A DNA stretch of 64,000 bases from Prosopocoilus inquinatus (taxonomy: Eukaryota; Arthropoda; Insecta; Coleoptera; Lucanidae). The DNA lies in assembly GCA_036172665.1 (NCBI GenBank), contig CM069870.1, forward strand, positions 22,666,001-22,730,000, written 5' to 3'. Position numbers and translations under genes: made by a program. Each line of letters starts with the position of its first letter. The stretch's first letter is position 1. Below are positions 24,990-39,900 of this stretch, piece after piece. Under the pieces are notes generated by a model. It saw nothing but the letters and a program-made list of their open reading frames with translations. It was not told the origin of the DNA and made no database searches.

Positions 24990-27900
24990 TACATTGTATT
25001 TAGTTAGGCTAGTACACTCTCTTTAATTTTAATTTAATTAATTAAGAATGTATATTTTTCTATAAATAAATATTTAATAAATCACAGAATTTCAGTTATC
25101 TTTCGATGTTATAAATTCGGAGTCTGCAAAAATAAAATCGTCGTCTAATTACAAAACAGTTTTTGATTAAAACAAACCGCTTTACGCAAACAAATTAACA
25201 ACACTTCCATAAAACACTTTATTCGCGCTTTTACAGTAAATTCGTCCACTTTCCCAAAGCGAGAAACATTCGCGAACTTTTCGCGTAATATCTGGAACAG
25301 TCGCACGCCTCATGGATGGCGGCATGACCCGTACGAAAACACTTTTCAGTAATTTACAGTCCACAGATAGCGTGACTCGTACGAAATCACACTTATCTAC
25401 TTTTAGATTAAAGAACCTATGATAATTTAATTCTGGAAATTACTTTCGTAGTTAAAAAAAATACTTTTTCTCAAATTTGGAGTAAAAAGTCCACAAAATT
25501 AGTCTTTATTGACCCAGAGCCTAGATCAGGTATTCGGGATCCAGTGGCGGCTCGCTACGAAGTTGCACGTTTCGGTCCTCGTCCGGGCAACCCCGAAAAA
25601 CAAATTAGTTTGGAAAATGCGCCCACTTTCTCTTTTGCAGTTGTCGATTCGTCGATTGTTTTTGGTGAAAGGCGTTGGAAAGCTGAGAAAAAGCTCTGTA
25701 AATCCCCCACTTAAATTGAATTCAAAAATTATAAGCGCAAACGCGAGAGGAGGGAGAGACGTTCATTTAATTGAGCAAATAAAAAAAAGTGTCGCTTTTG
25801 AATTTTGATTGTAACACAAGAATGCGTTCTTCGATTGTTTTTTTTTTTTTTGGTAAAACGCGTTGGAAAGCTGAGTAAAAGCTCAGTAAATTCCGTGCCT
25901 GACTTGAATTCGAAAATGACAAGTGTAATCGCGAGGGGAGGGAGAGACGTTCACTTAATTGAGCAAATAAAAAACACGCCGTTTTTGAATTTTGATTATA
26001 ACACGCTCATCGATTGTTTTTTTTTTGGTAAAAGGTGTTGGAAAGCTGAGTAAAAGCTCAGTAAATCTCACATAAATTTACAAACCCTGAAAGAAAAATT
26101 TATTTGGAAAATGCACCCACTTTTCCTTTTGCAGTTATTGCCCACCTACAGTAAACCATTACGAGCCGCCTCTGACGGGATCGATCGATACTGACCTCCC
26201 AAGTCCCAAGTCGATGAAAACTTAAAAAATCTCGGTTGACCGAACCTTTGGGGGTCAATGACCTATTATTATTCTCGACTGGAAATAGAATAAAAATATC
26301 TAATTTCTATTATTCTATTTCATTTCTTTATTTTTTTTATATGTATTATATGTAGATTGGAGGTTCAAAACGGGATCGATGAATACATGAAAGGGATCGA
26401 TAAGCATTTAGGGGTGTCGATGAACCTTTCACAGAGGCCAATCCGAATAGTAAAAAACAAGATCATTTACTAAAAAGAAGATTTACAAATAACATTAAAT
26501 AAATTTGTATCACTTAAGAAAGAAAAAGAAAAAAAGACGATCAATTGGTTATCAAAACAAAAGTACTATTAAAATACATTGAAATCGAATGAAACCAATA
26601 CAAAACTCAATCGTCGAATCTGTATGTGAAGACGGGACGAAAATAAAAATTATAAAAACTTAAAACGAATTTCATCATCACATCCAAAAATTTGATCTGT
26701 AAATTTAAAGAAAAAAGTTAATAAATAAATAAATTAAATAAAGTCAAAACGAATAGAAGACGAGATTGAAATGTAAAATAAAATTAAATCAAATCGAGTA
26801 AAAGATAAAAACAAAAGACAATCAACTAATAATTAAAAAGTAAAAAACATTTCAAATAAAATCAAACCAAAGAAAAACAAACAAAAACACGCTAATTAAA
26901 AAATAAAAATAAATAATTAAAATCGATTAAAGAAGAAACACAGATCGATCGATTGATCAAATTAAAAAAAAATACTAAATTAAATAAAGCCAAATGAGGA
27001 ATTAAAATAATAAAAGACGATGTAAAGTTAGGACCAAAATAAAAATTGTATAAAACTAACAATAAGTCAAAATTATTTAAAAATTGACAAATTTTGTCAC
27101 AACTCAAAAATTAATTTGTAAAAATATAATTATAAATAATTAAAAAAAAAAACGAAATGTAATTTTTCCTTTTTTTCTAAGAGACGGCGCGCTTTAATTA
27201 AATGATGCATATTTTCGCTCAGAATATTAAGGCATTCTTGAAGACCGATTAAGGCAACTTTCTTTTTTGGGCGAGGAGATGGCGCTCCATACGGTACACT
27301 ATGTCGCAGTTCGTTTTAGCTTTTAATTTCCTTAAAATAAATAAAATAAAAATATATGCAAGGAAGATAAAGTTACTGCTTGGAATCTCAACGTGAATAC
27401 ATCTTGCTATTTGAAATAAGAATTATTTCTTTTTTGGTCAAGAGATGGCGCTCTGAAAACCTCCATCGGGCCTTCTAGATTTTCGGTTTAATTTTGAAAT
27501 TAAAAATAAGGCGACGCTAGAAGGCTAGAATATTGAAAGATAAAACGTTAGCAAGAAATTCAGTTAAAATATTTTTCACTTTTGAACAACAGATGGAGCT
27601 CTGACTGACTCTTTCGCAGATGGGCTTCGATTTCGAAGCATAAAATAAAAATAAATGCGAAAGAAAGGTGATTATTACTGCTTGGAATGTTAATGTAAAT
27701 ATGACATCTTGCTATTTGAAATTAGAAAAAAGTTTCTTTCGGGGCTTTTAGATTTTCAGTTGAATTTTGAAACTTTAAAATAATTGCGACGGCATATGGC
27801 ACAGATTTTGGAAGCTGAAAAAATATATTTCACTTTTGAACAACAGGGGGCGCTCTGAATCACTCACTATTTAGTTTAAAACATTGTTTTTACTGAGAAT

Positions 27901-30900
27901 ATAATGAAGAAACTGTATTGTAAAAATCTTCGATTAGGTTAGTTTTCATAATATAGGGACAACAGTTCATTTTTTGTCAAGAGATGGCGCTTTGAAATGA
28001 AAAGTTTCTTTTCTTCTAAGGCAGTGGTCGGCAACCTTTTACACACTAAGGGTTGCACCATAATTATGGTAGACTTTTGCGGGTCATATTATAAATCGAA
28101 CCTGAAATTATGTTTATGTTAATACATACAGGGTGTCCCACTTAAGGCGGATCCTTTTATACCTCTCTAGCTATTAATTTTACGAAAAAATGTTTCCAAT
28201 GAAAGTTTCACAGGATCATGTGAAGCATATTTTAAAATTTGTTTGACGTGTACAGAGTGTTCCGTTTAGCCTGGGAGTTAGGTCACTTCGTTATTTTAAA
28301 TGGAACACCCTATATATTTTTACATTTTCGGGTTTTGGATTGAATTTTAATGTGACCTTGTGTACCATACATAGGGTCTAATCTAAGGCGTTTTCGCATC
28401 ATCATCATGTGAAGCATATTTTAAAATTTGTTTGACGTGTACAAAGTGTTCCGTTTAGCCTGGGAGTTAGGTCACTTCGTTATTTTAAATGGAACACCCT
28501 ATATATTTTTACATTTTCGGGTTTTGGATTAAATTTTAATGTGACCTTGTGTACCATACATAGCATCTAATCCGAACTGTTTTCGCGTTGTTCAACTTTT
28601 TAAAAAAATTATTGCTCCTGTAGTACCTCAAACAAATGCAAATATCTTCCGAACAAATGACGTTACGGACTTGTGTTTTTTTGCAAAAGTTTCGTCTTGA
28701 AACGCTTTTTCAGATACACTATAAAGAAAAAATTCTAGCAACATAAGTTCTTAAAAAAAATTAATAAATTTGAGAATATTCAAACTACGATGACTATTTT
28801 TTTTAAATGGAGTGCCATATAACTTTTATCATTATTAGATGCGCTATTTAATCCTCTTTTCAATGATATAGGGTTGTCGATATCTGTCGTTAATAGTTTT
28901 TTCAGTATTAAATTTTTTTTACGACTTTTAAAAGTACATGAAATATTGAGACCCTTATGTTAGTTGCTATGGTTACAGAGCAAACAACTTGTTTGTTTGT
29001 CTTTACTTCTGATTATTTAGAATTTCTTCTTTACTGTGTAGCTGAAAAAGCGTTTCAAGATGAAACTTTTGTAAAAAACCACAAGTCCCTAACGTCATTT
29101 GTTCGGAAGATATTTGCATTTGTTTGAGGTACTGTCGGAGCGATAATTTTTTTATAAAGTTGAACAACGCGAAAACGCTTTAGATTAGACCCTATGTATG
29201 GTACACAAGGTCACATTAAAATTCAATCCAGAACCCGAAAATGTAAAAATATATAGGGTGTTCCATTTAAAATAACGAAGTGACCTAACGCCCAGGCTAA
29301 ACTAAAACTGTTTTTTATCTAAAAGTTTCTCGGGCCGCAGAAAACGTTCCGACCGCTGTTCCAAGGGGTCCATGCTTATTAAAAAGATTGGGAATCCCTG
29401 ACCTAGACTGTTAACAGCAATACTTCGGAATTTTGATATTTCTGATTATAATATACAGATTGTCAATCCAAAAGTGTTACAAAGTGTAAGCGCTGTTAAT
29501 ATACCTACCACAATGAAAAGGTAAAACAATCCCTTCTACTCTAACTCAGAATCTTGAGGTGTATTGAATCGTAACGATGCAAATCGCAAGCCTCGATGAT
29601 CGCCATAACGTAGTATAGTGCAAATACCCTCCACTGTTTTGTTTATGTAACAACTTCGACTGGACACGGTGTATAGCAGATAAAAATTACCAATCAACAA
29701 CTATTATATCTATGTAGAAAACATAAGACATGTAGTCGTACCTTGTAATGACCGAATTTTTATAATTTCTTCTCTTTTGTGTGTTTGTGCAAGAGAGAAC
29801 TATGGTTGTAAAATGATCTTCTCGAACTACTTTATAACCTTGCCGAGAGATTATTTCGCGAACTTGATACGCAAACAACTTCTGCGTACTTTACAGAATG
29901 CAGTTTATGTCATTCATTTTTCAATTATTTTTATTACAGCAATTTGTGTCCTTCGATGTCATCTAAATTCCATTATTTATTCGCAACTTAAATCAAAATA
30001 ATTCAATTTTCGTTTTTTTAGCTTCCGATTACCACATCTTTTCATATGTGTATGAATTTGTTTTCAACTTAAAGTACGGAAAGCAGAGAAGAATACAATA
30101 CGTTCTTTAGTTTTTAAACAAAATTAGCAATAAATTAACGCTATTATACTTAGTTATATGTGATATCGTTAAAAAAAAAGGCAGAATAGTAAACAGGATG
30201 TTCCATTTGAAAAAACCGGCTAATTTCATACGTGAAAAGAATCTTATTGTTGTTGATGGTCATTCAACTGTATTGTTGAATTTTTTAAGAACGCAGACGT
30301 TTAATGCTATGTCGTCCAACACTTTAATTTAAAACGTCATAATATCGATAACACAATCGACGAAAAAAAATCTTTTCTTTTCTCGCCCAGAATTTTTAAA
30401 CAGAAAAAAACAAGTTCGGTATTAAACTTGCAATTAGCAACACAACCTCTAGAAACGTGTAATTAAAAAGAATTATAAAAGCTAAGCCTACACAACTTCT
30501 ATCAACAATCTATTTTGTATACAGTGTGCGTAAAAAGGATGCCTACAGATCATCCTTTATTATACAGGGTGTCCCAAAACTCGCGCTTCACGTTGAAGCG
30601 AAGTATAAAGTGGCGATAAAGTCCCGCAACAATATAATTTGTTTATCTGAAGTTTTTTTTTTTCGGAAAATTCTGAAACAGGAATATTTTTAATTTTAAT
30701 AGGCACATATTAGCGTAAAAATCTTTTCTTGATAGTCATTTGTCTTTACGCTGTGACGTCATCATGAATTTTTTTTTAATGACAACCGTAACTTTTCTGT
30801 CAAGATTTTGACGGTTTGCAGGTCAATGCTTATTGATTCGTAGGGAACAATTTAAAAATTTTTGTTAATTAATTACCAGTTTTTGTTTTTAATTTCAAAA

Positions 30901-33900
30901 TGATTACAAGAAATAATTACATATTTTCTTAAATTAATGCTTATTTTTCTCAAAAAAACTATTAAAAATTTTTGTTGCAAATCGTTTGCCTTTGCTTTAT
31001 TTTTATCGCAATTCTAAGATTAATTCAAATGTTTTCAATTTTCAATTAAATTAGGTAAATCTGATTCCCTCGATCTCAATATTTATCATTCGGAATTTTC
31101 AACAATTACATAAAATAAGAATGCTTCTTGACTCGCGAAAATTTTCGCCCCGGAAAATCGTTTATTTTTTGTCTATTCTTTCTTCTTTTATTTTTTTCTG
31201 TTTACGCATTTTTCTTCTTATCAGTTGAATGACTTCTTTCGCATTTTATAAACTCCTTTTTACAGTTGTAATTTGTTTCCTACTAGTTTGTTTTTATTTG
31301 CAAAATTTTCGTCGGCTTTAATTTTTTTTTGTCCATCTTATATCTATATCTTTCCGGTTTTATGCTCCCGCGTTTCTTTTTTGTTTATTTTTATCAAATT
31401 AATGTTTCTTACTTGGTGACCTAACAACATAATTACTTACGTCTTAACTGTTAATTTTGTTTACACAATTTTCTAATAATTTAATCAAAGCTTCACTGTC
31501 GGACTGACACCTTTTTACAGTTGAGTTTTGTATTCATATTTTTTTTTTGGTATTTTTTGGTCTCTTTTGGTTTCTTTATTTATGCTTTCGTACTACGGAT
31601 TTTTCTTTTGCTTTACTTATGGAATTAATTTTTCGCATTTTATCGGGACTTTCTCGTAGTTCATCGTTTTTCGTTCGTTTTGTGTCCTTTACAGTTGTGA
31701 TCTTTTGTTTTATGCACTTAATTCGTCATTCGTTTGTTCTTAAGTTTTTTTTTTATAGTTTGCTTTTATTTACTACGAACTTTTTGATTTGTCCTGAAAA
31801 CTGTTGCTTTTCCGTTTAGATTGGTGTTGTCGATCTTCTTTTGTTTTTATTTTCTTCGTTTCATTCCTTGTATTTTGATGCTGTTTCTTTTATTTCTTTT
31901 TTGTTTCTGATTTTTTGCAATTTAATATGTTTTTTTTTTTAAATTTATTCTGATTTTTGATACTCTAAATCGATGACTTTATATTTGTTTTTTTTTTGTT
32001 CCGTTGATATTATTTTATGCTATTATTTTATTATTAGAGAAAATTTCTTGTTTATACTCTTAATATTTCAAATAGTGTAATACAATTAATTAATATTTTG
32101 TACACTTCGGAGTTTGCCGTAATTGGTCTACTTTTTGTAATACGTTTCTAAATTTCCAAAACAAAAAAGTAATTTCCGACAACTAAGGAAGTTTAACTGA
32201 AATTTCAAAAAGTTAGAAATTTCCACTCTGTTAGCAGTTTCGAAAAATGTTGAAATTTCAGGAAATTTCCCTGATGAAAATTCTTCAATCGTTTCACTGC
32301 ACATCCTTACTCATCGTATGCGTCATTAGTCACTTTAGGCAAATACGATTCATTATAATATAATTTATGGCTAATAAACTGTTATCCGAAATAGGCACTA
32401 TTATGACTTCTTAATAAACAGGTGTTGGATAAAACTATGTATTATACTCGTGCCTTAACAGCAAATAGGGACTATTCTGTATCGCGTATGTTAAATTTAA
32501 CGGACTGTTGCTATGGGAACATATGAGTTAATTTTTCTGGAGTGACTCATTAGGGGCAGTTTGCAACCAGTCATAAAAGGTACTATGGTAACAACCAATC
32601 ATAAAGCTTTATGATTGGTTGTTACCATAGCACCTTTTATGATTGGTTGCAAACTGCCCCTAATGAGTCACTCCAGAAAAATTAACCCACTCGAGCAAGC
32701 TCTCGTGTCTAAACATTCCTTTCGTGACTTATTTGCCTTATAAGACACATGTATAATAAATAGCTATTATTTTTCGTAGGTTTTGTAATAATTGTCTGTT
32801 AAGAAAACCAAGAAAATCAAGTCTATAATAATAAAAAAAAAAAAACAAACTAATGTTTGATTTGAACGTTACGAATCCTACACAGATTATAACAATTCTA
32901 CCTTCGACTCTAGCAGCGCTTTCGATTGGGGTGCACTACTTCTTATGTGCACTGAGTGTATTTTCATCTCGTTTTAACCTCACGGAATAAAATGAGATGA
33001 AGATGCACTCAGTGCACACTATAATCGAAAACGCTATAAGTCATACACATTCATTTCTACAAAAGCTTACTTAACTGGACATGTGGTAGGTTATGCTACC
33101 TGTTAAGGAAGCCTGTAATAATATTGCATAAGAAGCACAGCGGAGCTCAAACAGTGGCTTATGATTTTTTCTTACATCTTTGCAATCCCAAATAATAATT
33201 TAACAAAGTCGTCATAAATTCACCGTTTTGAAATCAAAACATTTAAAGAAAATCAATGCACAAATAAAAGCAAATATTTATTTCAAAAGAAATCCTAAGG
33301 AATAGTTACTCATTTGACTTTCTTTTATACAGTGTGGTGATAAAGTCCCGCAACAAGTCCATAAATTGTTTAGTTGAAGTTTTTGCAAAATTCTGAAACA
33401 GGTAAATTTTTAATTTTTAAAAGGCACATGTTTGCATAAAAAGCTTTTCTTGGTCGTCATTTGTCTTTTCACTGTGACGTCACCATGAACTTTTTTAAAT
33501 GACAACCCTAACTTTTTAGTCGATCCATCATGCCAATTAAATGCTGATTTAAAAAAAAATAGTATCTTATATAATAGTTTTTTGAACAGATAAAAGAGGG
33601 ACATCCTACGATCACTTTTTGACCTGACATTGCAGTAGGATAGACAAATTGAAGCGGATTTGCTCTTAATAAGTCCCCCATGCAAGGCGGCCATGCTTGC
33701 TGTCAAAGCATAATGAAAGTTTTAAAAAATTTTGTTGCAAATCGTTTTTGATTGCAGCGAAAACCTCGAGCAGCCTCGGTATAGCTGTTTCAGCCCTGTT
33801 TGCTGAAACAAATCGTAAACAAAATTTAATACTGAAAAAACTATTAACGACAGATAGCGACAACCCTATATCATTGAAAAGAGAATTAAATAGCGCATCT

Positions 33901-36900
33901 AATAATGATAAAAGTTATATGGCACTCCATTAAAAAAAATAGTTATCGTAGTTTGAATATTCTCAAGTTTATTAATTTTTTTTAAAGAACTTATGTTGCT
34001 AGAATTTTTTCTTTACAGTGTAACTGAAGAAGCGTTTCAAGACGAAACTTTTGCAAAAAAAAAAACCGTAAGTCTCTAACGTCATTTGTTCGGAAGATAT
34101 TTGCGTTTGTTTGAGGTACTGTAAGAGCGTTAATTTTTTTTAAAAGTTGAATAACGCGAAAACGGTTTAAATTAGACCCTATGTTATCGTACACAATGTC
34201 ACATTAAAATTCAATCCAGAACCCGAAAATATAAAAATATATAGGGTGTTTCATTTAAAATAACGAAGTGACCTAAGGCCTAGTTTAAACGGAAGGCTCT
34301 GTATACGTCAAACTAATTTTAAAATATGCTCCACATGATCCTGTGAAACTTTCATTAGAAACATTTTTTCGTAAAATTGATAACTAGAGAGTTAAGTGAG
34401 ACATCCTGTATAAGGATGTTCATGGGAAGCAGCTACAATAGCTAACTTTCTTATTTGTATTTTTACGAAGTAACTTAAATTAGGAAAGTTTTAGGACCTT
34501 TCCTCCTCGTTTTTATGGTACTTTCGGAAAAACAAATGACAATCAGATTTTCGAGATTTTCAATTGTTTTCAACTTTTCTTAATGGAATGTTAGGATTTT
34601 TATCATCGCATCGCGTTCAGGATGTTAAATTAATTATGTCTCTAAAATATCTTCTCCCAAGGCCTACTATTTTAGAAATCATTTAGTAACAAAATCTTGG
34701 TGTTCACGGAAAATGATTACAATAGCTAACTTTTTTATTTGAAGTTTCACGAAATAGCCTAAATTAGAAAAGTTTCAGGACCTTCCGTGTTCGATTTTAT
34801 GGTACATACCCTTGGAGAAACAAATGACTGTCAGATTTTCGAGATCTTCAATTGTTTTCAACTTTTTTAAATGGAACGTTATCGTATCGTATCGTGTTCA
34901 GGATGCCAAATTAAGTACTTTTCTAAAATATTTCCCTCCTAAGTCTACTATTTTATAAATTATTTGGTAAATGATTGTATTAGACATTTTAACATGTCGC
35001 GCTTTCAATATTTGACAAGGGTCGTAGTTTGAACTAAATTTAAACAAATTTTGAATCATGACAGGTCACAAAGGTCTGACAGTTTGAATACACTTCCTTT
35101 ATTCTTTTGTTTCGAAGCACACCATATTGTATTCGTGAATAAAAAGACTATCGTAACGATACACTTCTTCCCGCGAAGATCAAGACTGAATTATTTATGA
35201 AATATTCTGTTTCGAGAGATATTATTTCACAGACATACCTAATCTGACATCCTGAACGCGATGCCAGGTTCTCGCTGCAATCAAAAACGATTTGCACAAA
35301 ATTTTTCTAAAATCTTTCATTATGCTTTGACAGCAAGCATGGCCGCCTTGCATAGGGAACTTATTAGGAGCAAATCTCGCTTCAATTTGTCTACCCTACT
35401 GCAATGTCAGGTCAAAAAGCGATAGTAAGATGTCGCTATTTTATCTGTTCCAAAAAATATAACGTTCCATTTAAAAAAGTTGAAAACAATTGAAAATCTC
35501 GAATACCTGATAGTCATTTGTTTTTCCAAAGGTACCATAAAATCGAGCAGGGAAGGTCCTAAAACTTTCCTAATTTAAGTTACTTCATAAAAATACAAAT
35601 AAGAAAGCTAGCTATTGTAGCGGCTTCCCATGAACAGCCTGTATACAAATTCTTAATGTAATTTTTCAGTTCTATTACAACAAGGCATTTTAAACTTTAA
35701 GAAAGTGCTGAATAATAAATAAGTGAAATATCTGTTACGCATAATCTTACTTATTAGAAAATATTTGTCTGGTTATCCAATCAACCAATATACTACAATG
35801 TGTTTTGTGATATAATAATTTATTTCTTTGGGGTCAAACGCCTGTCTATTGTTTTACATAACACGTATAACGTTTTAATCCATATACGCAAAGCAAAAAC
35901 TAAACTTTCACCTAACTTCCGGTAACTTTGCTCCAGTTCTTTAATAAAATGTTTAAAAAAAAAATTACTCGGCCTCTTGTTTTAGATTGTTTATACGAGA
36001 TCCATGCTCGTGCGCTCTCCTCTCGTATCTGCGACGGCGTCATGGACTGCCAAGATCTGTCGGACGAAAGGTCGTGTACCTACTGCCCCATTGACCACAT
36101 TCACTGCGGAATAGGTCGCATTTGCATCCGCGCCTTTCAACGCTGCGACGGACGAAAGGATTGTCCGGATGGGAGTGACGAGCGAGCATGCCGTACGTAT
36201 CTAATCTTAACAATGCCATGAATGACACTCCAAAGAATCCAAACAAAGAACCGTAAATACCACCTACTTAACGACCGTCTACATTTTTTAAAGTCTATTG
36301 TATTGTAAGAGCGCCTATATGTAGGGTCCCCTTAACCGTTTCAGAAACGGTAAACTCGCAGTTTACTCGAAAAATGCATCTAAAATTGATGTACAACGTT
36401 GGCAAAATTGTTAATAAGACGTTTTGTGAAATCTAGAACTACTAAATATTATTAAGAAACAGAAAACCGGTGAGTTACGTAGGCAACACATCGTACACGT
36501 TCGCGTTTGTGAAACACACTATAGTATTTCGAAACGCGCATTTTTTAATAAGTTTTAATTACAGACATATACCGCTAGAGGTGCTGCTGCGTAGATATAA
36601 AAATTCTGATCTTTCGCTTCGGTTGATTCGATTTGAAAGTAACCGCAATTTAATGAAACCCAATGTTTACAGTGAGTCTCGCCCCGAGTATCAAAGACTT
36701 AAGAAAAAACAACATCGTGACTCCACACCTAACGCGATATCACGACAGGGGATTCGTCGTTTTTAACGAAAAGGGCGAAGTCGGTAAACTCTGCACGGAA
36801 AACCTCAACCGAACAAGTCTCTCCGGCAAAGTGAAAGAAATCCTGCACACGGTTTCGACTTCGTTGTGCAAAACTTTATCCTACAGGTATTTAAGACCTC

Positions 36901-39900
36901 AGAATTAAATGCAATCTCTTTAATTCCATCAAAACAGGCGAGTTAGATCAGCGCAGATTGAAGCCGACAAGGAAAACGGAGTGTCTTATGTCAGCATGAA
37001 AAATCCCACAGCGAAAGAGATAAGCTTCGTTAGGAGCTCTTGCAGTTCCAGACAGATTTTAAAGATATCCTGCGATACGTTAGGTAAATCAACTTGGGTT
37101 GCTTTAAAAGGCCACTCAGCTTGGGGGACCCTGTATAAGAAATTAAATAAAATTATTTTCTCTATCACAATTATTAAAAAAATAAAAGTATAGTATTTAA
37201 ATTATAGGAGTATTAATTATGAAAATTCAGCCAAGAGAACCAGTGTTGCCAGTTTGGACGAAACGCCTATTTTTGTAAGTCTTTTGGAGTAAGGAAAATC
37301 GATTTGGCGATTGGCGTTTGGTTTACTATTTATTTTTTGCATTTTTTTTTTAAACATGAACGTAAAAAAAGTTTAACTAAACATGCAATTGGTAGTAAAC
37401 AAATTTTCTTCCGTCTAGGGACTTTTTTTAATAAATGTCACATAAAATGAAGAATGAAGAAGATCACTTTAGAGTTTGGCGTAACATTCGGCTAAATTTT
37501 TCCAGACAAATCTGACAATCCAGCAAAGAACGTACAGAGCAATTTAATCAATAAATTAATATACAGGGTCTCCCAAGTTGAATGACCTACATTCTAAGCG
37601 CCTATTAAGATGTAGACACTGACAAAACAGAACAACACTAAAGGCCGTTCTACAGTTTGCAATTTTCATGTGACCATAAACAATTGCAGCTATAAATAAC
37701 CTACATACACCATTTCTGACACTCCGACTAATTTGAAACCGTCAGAGACAGTTGTTGCCCACCGAAAAAATAATCGTTTTTAACAGCGCTATAAAGCGTA
37801 TAACTTATAAATGAATGCATACTAAATGCCTAAAAAATTGAGCAATTTTTATTGCAGAAGACTCTACAGTCGGCAATAAAGATGGCTGCTGATTCCAGCA
37901 CGAAATTTACAACTTACAGTCGAAAGCAAAAAAATAGACAATTACAGTTTCCTGTAATTTTTCTTTTCCCCAACTGGTACTGTTTGAATGTGACACTTAA
38001 AAATTTTGCAACTACTTTCCGATTTGACAACTCAAAACCTGCGAAATCGTATTTAAATATTTCGCGAAAACAGTAACCAACAGATGGCGCTTCTAATAAG
38101 GAAAATAAAGATCTGTCATTCATATTATCAAGCCTGATCTATTATATTGGATCCATCATTGTTTTTTGTTAGTTTTGCTATTATGTGAATGTTATTCGAA
38201 GGCCCGGTCTTTTCATCGATGAGTAACTTTAATCGTTGATTTATTCCCATAGTTACAATTGTAGAGACAATTGTTTTTACAGGAATTAATCAACGATTAA
38301 AGTTACTCAGAAATGAAGAGACCGGGTCTAAAAGTACAAAAACGTCAGAGAAGTCACAAACAAATATTTCAGTTTAATGTTTTTTTATAGGCCTTTTTAT
38401 GGGTTAACCAAATGTCATTTTTATGTTTTCCTTTTGCCCTGCACTTCCTCCAGATGTCAGCTACTTCGTATTTTTCTGAAATATTATTTTTGAGGAAGAG
38501 AAATTATAGGAAACTGTAACGGTCAACTCCTTTTTGTTTTCGACCGTACCTAAAAAAAAGATCACTTTGGTGTTGAGTGTATTAAATGTATTTGTAGGCA
38601 GTGTTGCCAACTTAGGGAAAAAGTTGTTAAATCTAGGGATAATTTCAAGCGAAAGGGAAAAAGAAAAAAATTCAAAAACTCATTAAAATCTAAATAATTT
38701 TTCCACTTCTTTTAATGAGACAAAAGTAGAAGGGTAAACGTTCAGGAACAAAAACAAGAACGTTTTTGATGTAAGTAGAAAAATTTACATTTCCAAAGAA
38801 ATTGTGATAAATTTGATTCCTGAAAAATTGTAACGAAAACGTTTTTGACAATCCAGAAAGTTAAAATTAAAAATAATAAAGAACATTCAAGGCTAATAAT
38901 AATTCGAACTTGATAAAAACAATAAGAAAAAAACAAATCACTATCATAAATTAACCATAATAGGTACTTATTCACGAAATGAAAATTTCTGAAAATAAAA
39001 AACAGGTGAAAACAAATGACGACCGTAATTATTTGCGAAGGAGAAAGAAGTGCAAAATTTTCTTAGTTAATAAATTTTTGTTTAATAAATTAACAAATGA
39101 CGATCGTAAATTTCACGACGGTAACCACAAAAAAAACATAATGATCGTAATATTTATAACGGGAAAAGAAATAATTTCCGGAGAAGGAAAAGGAAAGAAA
39201 ACAAATTATTAATTCAAAGCAACTGCGCGACAGTCTTTCAAAAAAATAAAACGGCAACAACGACGAAAAAATCAGAAAGTGACAGAAATATTCAAAGCAA
39301 GGAAACAAGTGACGATCGCGAGAAAAACATAAATCGAAAAGGGACGGAAATATTTGAGGACGATTTTCAAACTTAAAAACAATAATCCAATAAACAAGTG
39401 ACGATCGCGTTACAACAGTCAAAAAATAAAATTACAAACAAATTTTAATAAATCTGTCTTTCTAGTTTGAATAACATTTTTTTATTTTAGGTTCTCTTTC
39501 TTATTATTCTTAAACGCATTCATAAGGTAAAAACTTCGAAATTTGATGGGTTGGCAACACTGATTCGTCTGATTGCGGCAAAGTGCATCAAAATGCAAGG
39601 TTGGGTTGTTTTAATACTTCTGTTTCGTTTGTTTTGACAATTAATTGCAGAAAAATGTTACGCCTATAGATTTACTTGCGTATGTTAATAATTATTTTAA
39701 AAATATAGGAGTATAATAATACACATAAAAGTAAATTGGGAGAAATTCTCAATAGTAATATTTTTTAACTTTAACTTCCTATTTAAATTTTCCCGATTAA
39801 TTTAGGGAAATACTGTATGCCGAAAAAGGAATTTTTGGTCGAATTGATTGGCAACGCTGTTTGTAGCAGAAAAGTAATAAGTAACAAACTTAATCGTAAT

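Noticed and set aside
25509..26053. Two frames sharing LNSK and [14 protein letters not shown]
   Set aside because: The shared peptide is the translation of a roughly 180-bp tandem repeat within repeat R; no splice or start signals.
31547..31819. 90-codon hydrophobic frame, possible membrane protein
   Set aside because: The Phe/Leu richness is due to T-rich DNA over more than 800 bases, inside the Corin intron.
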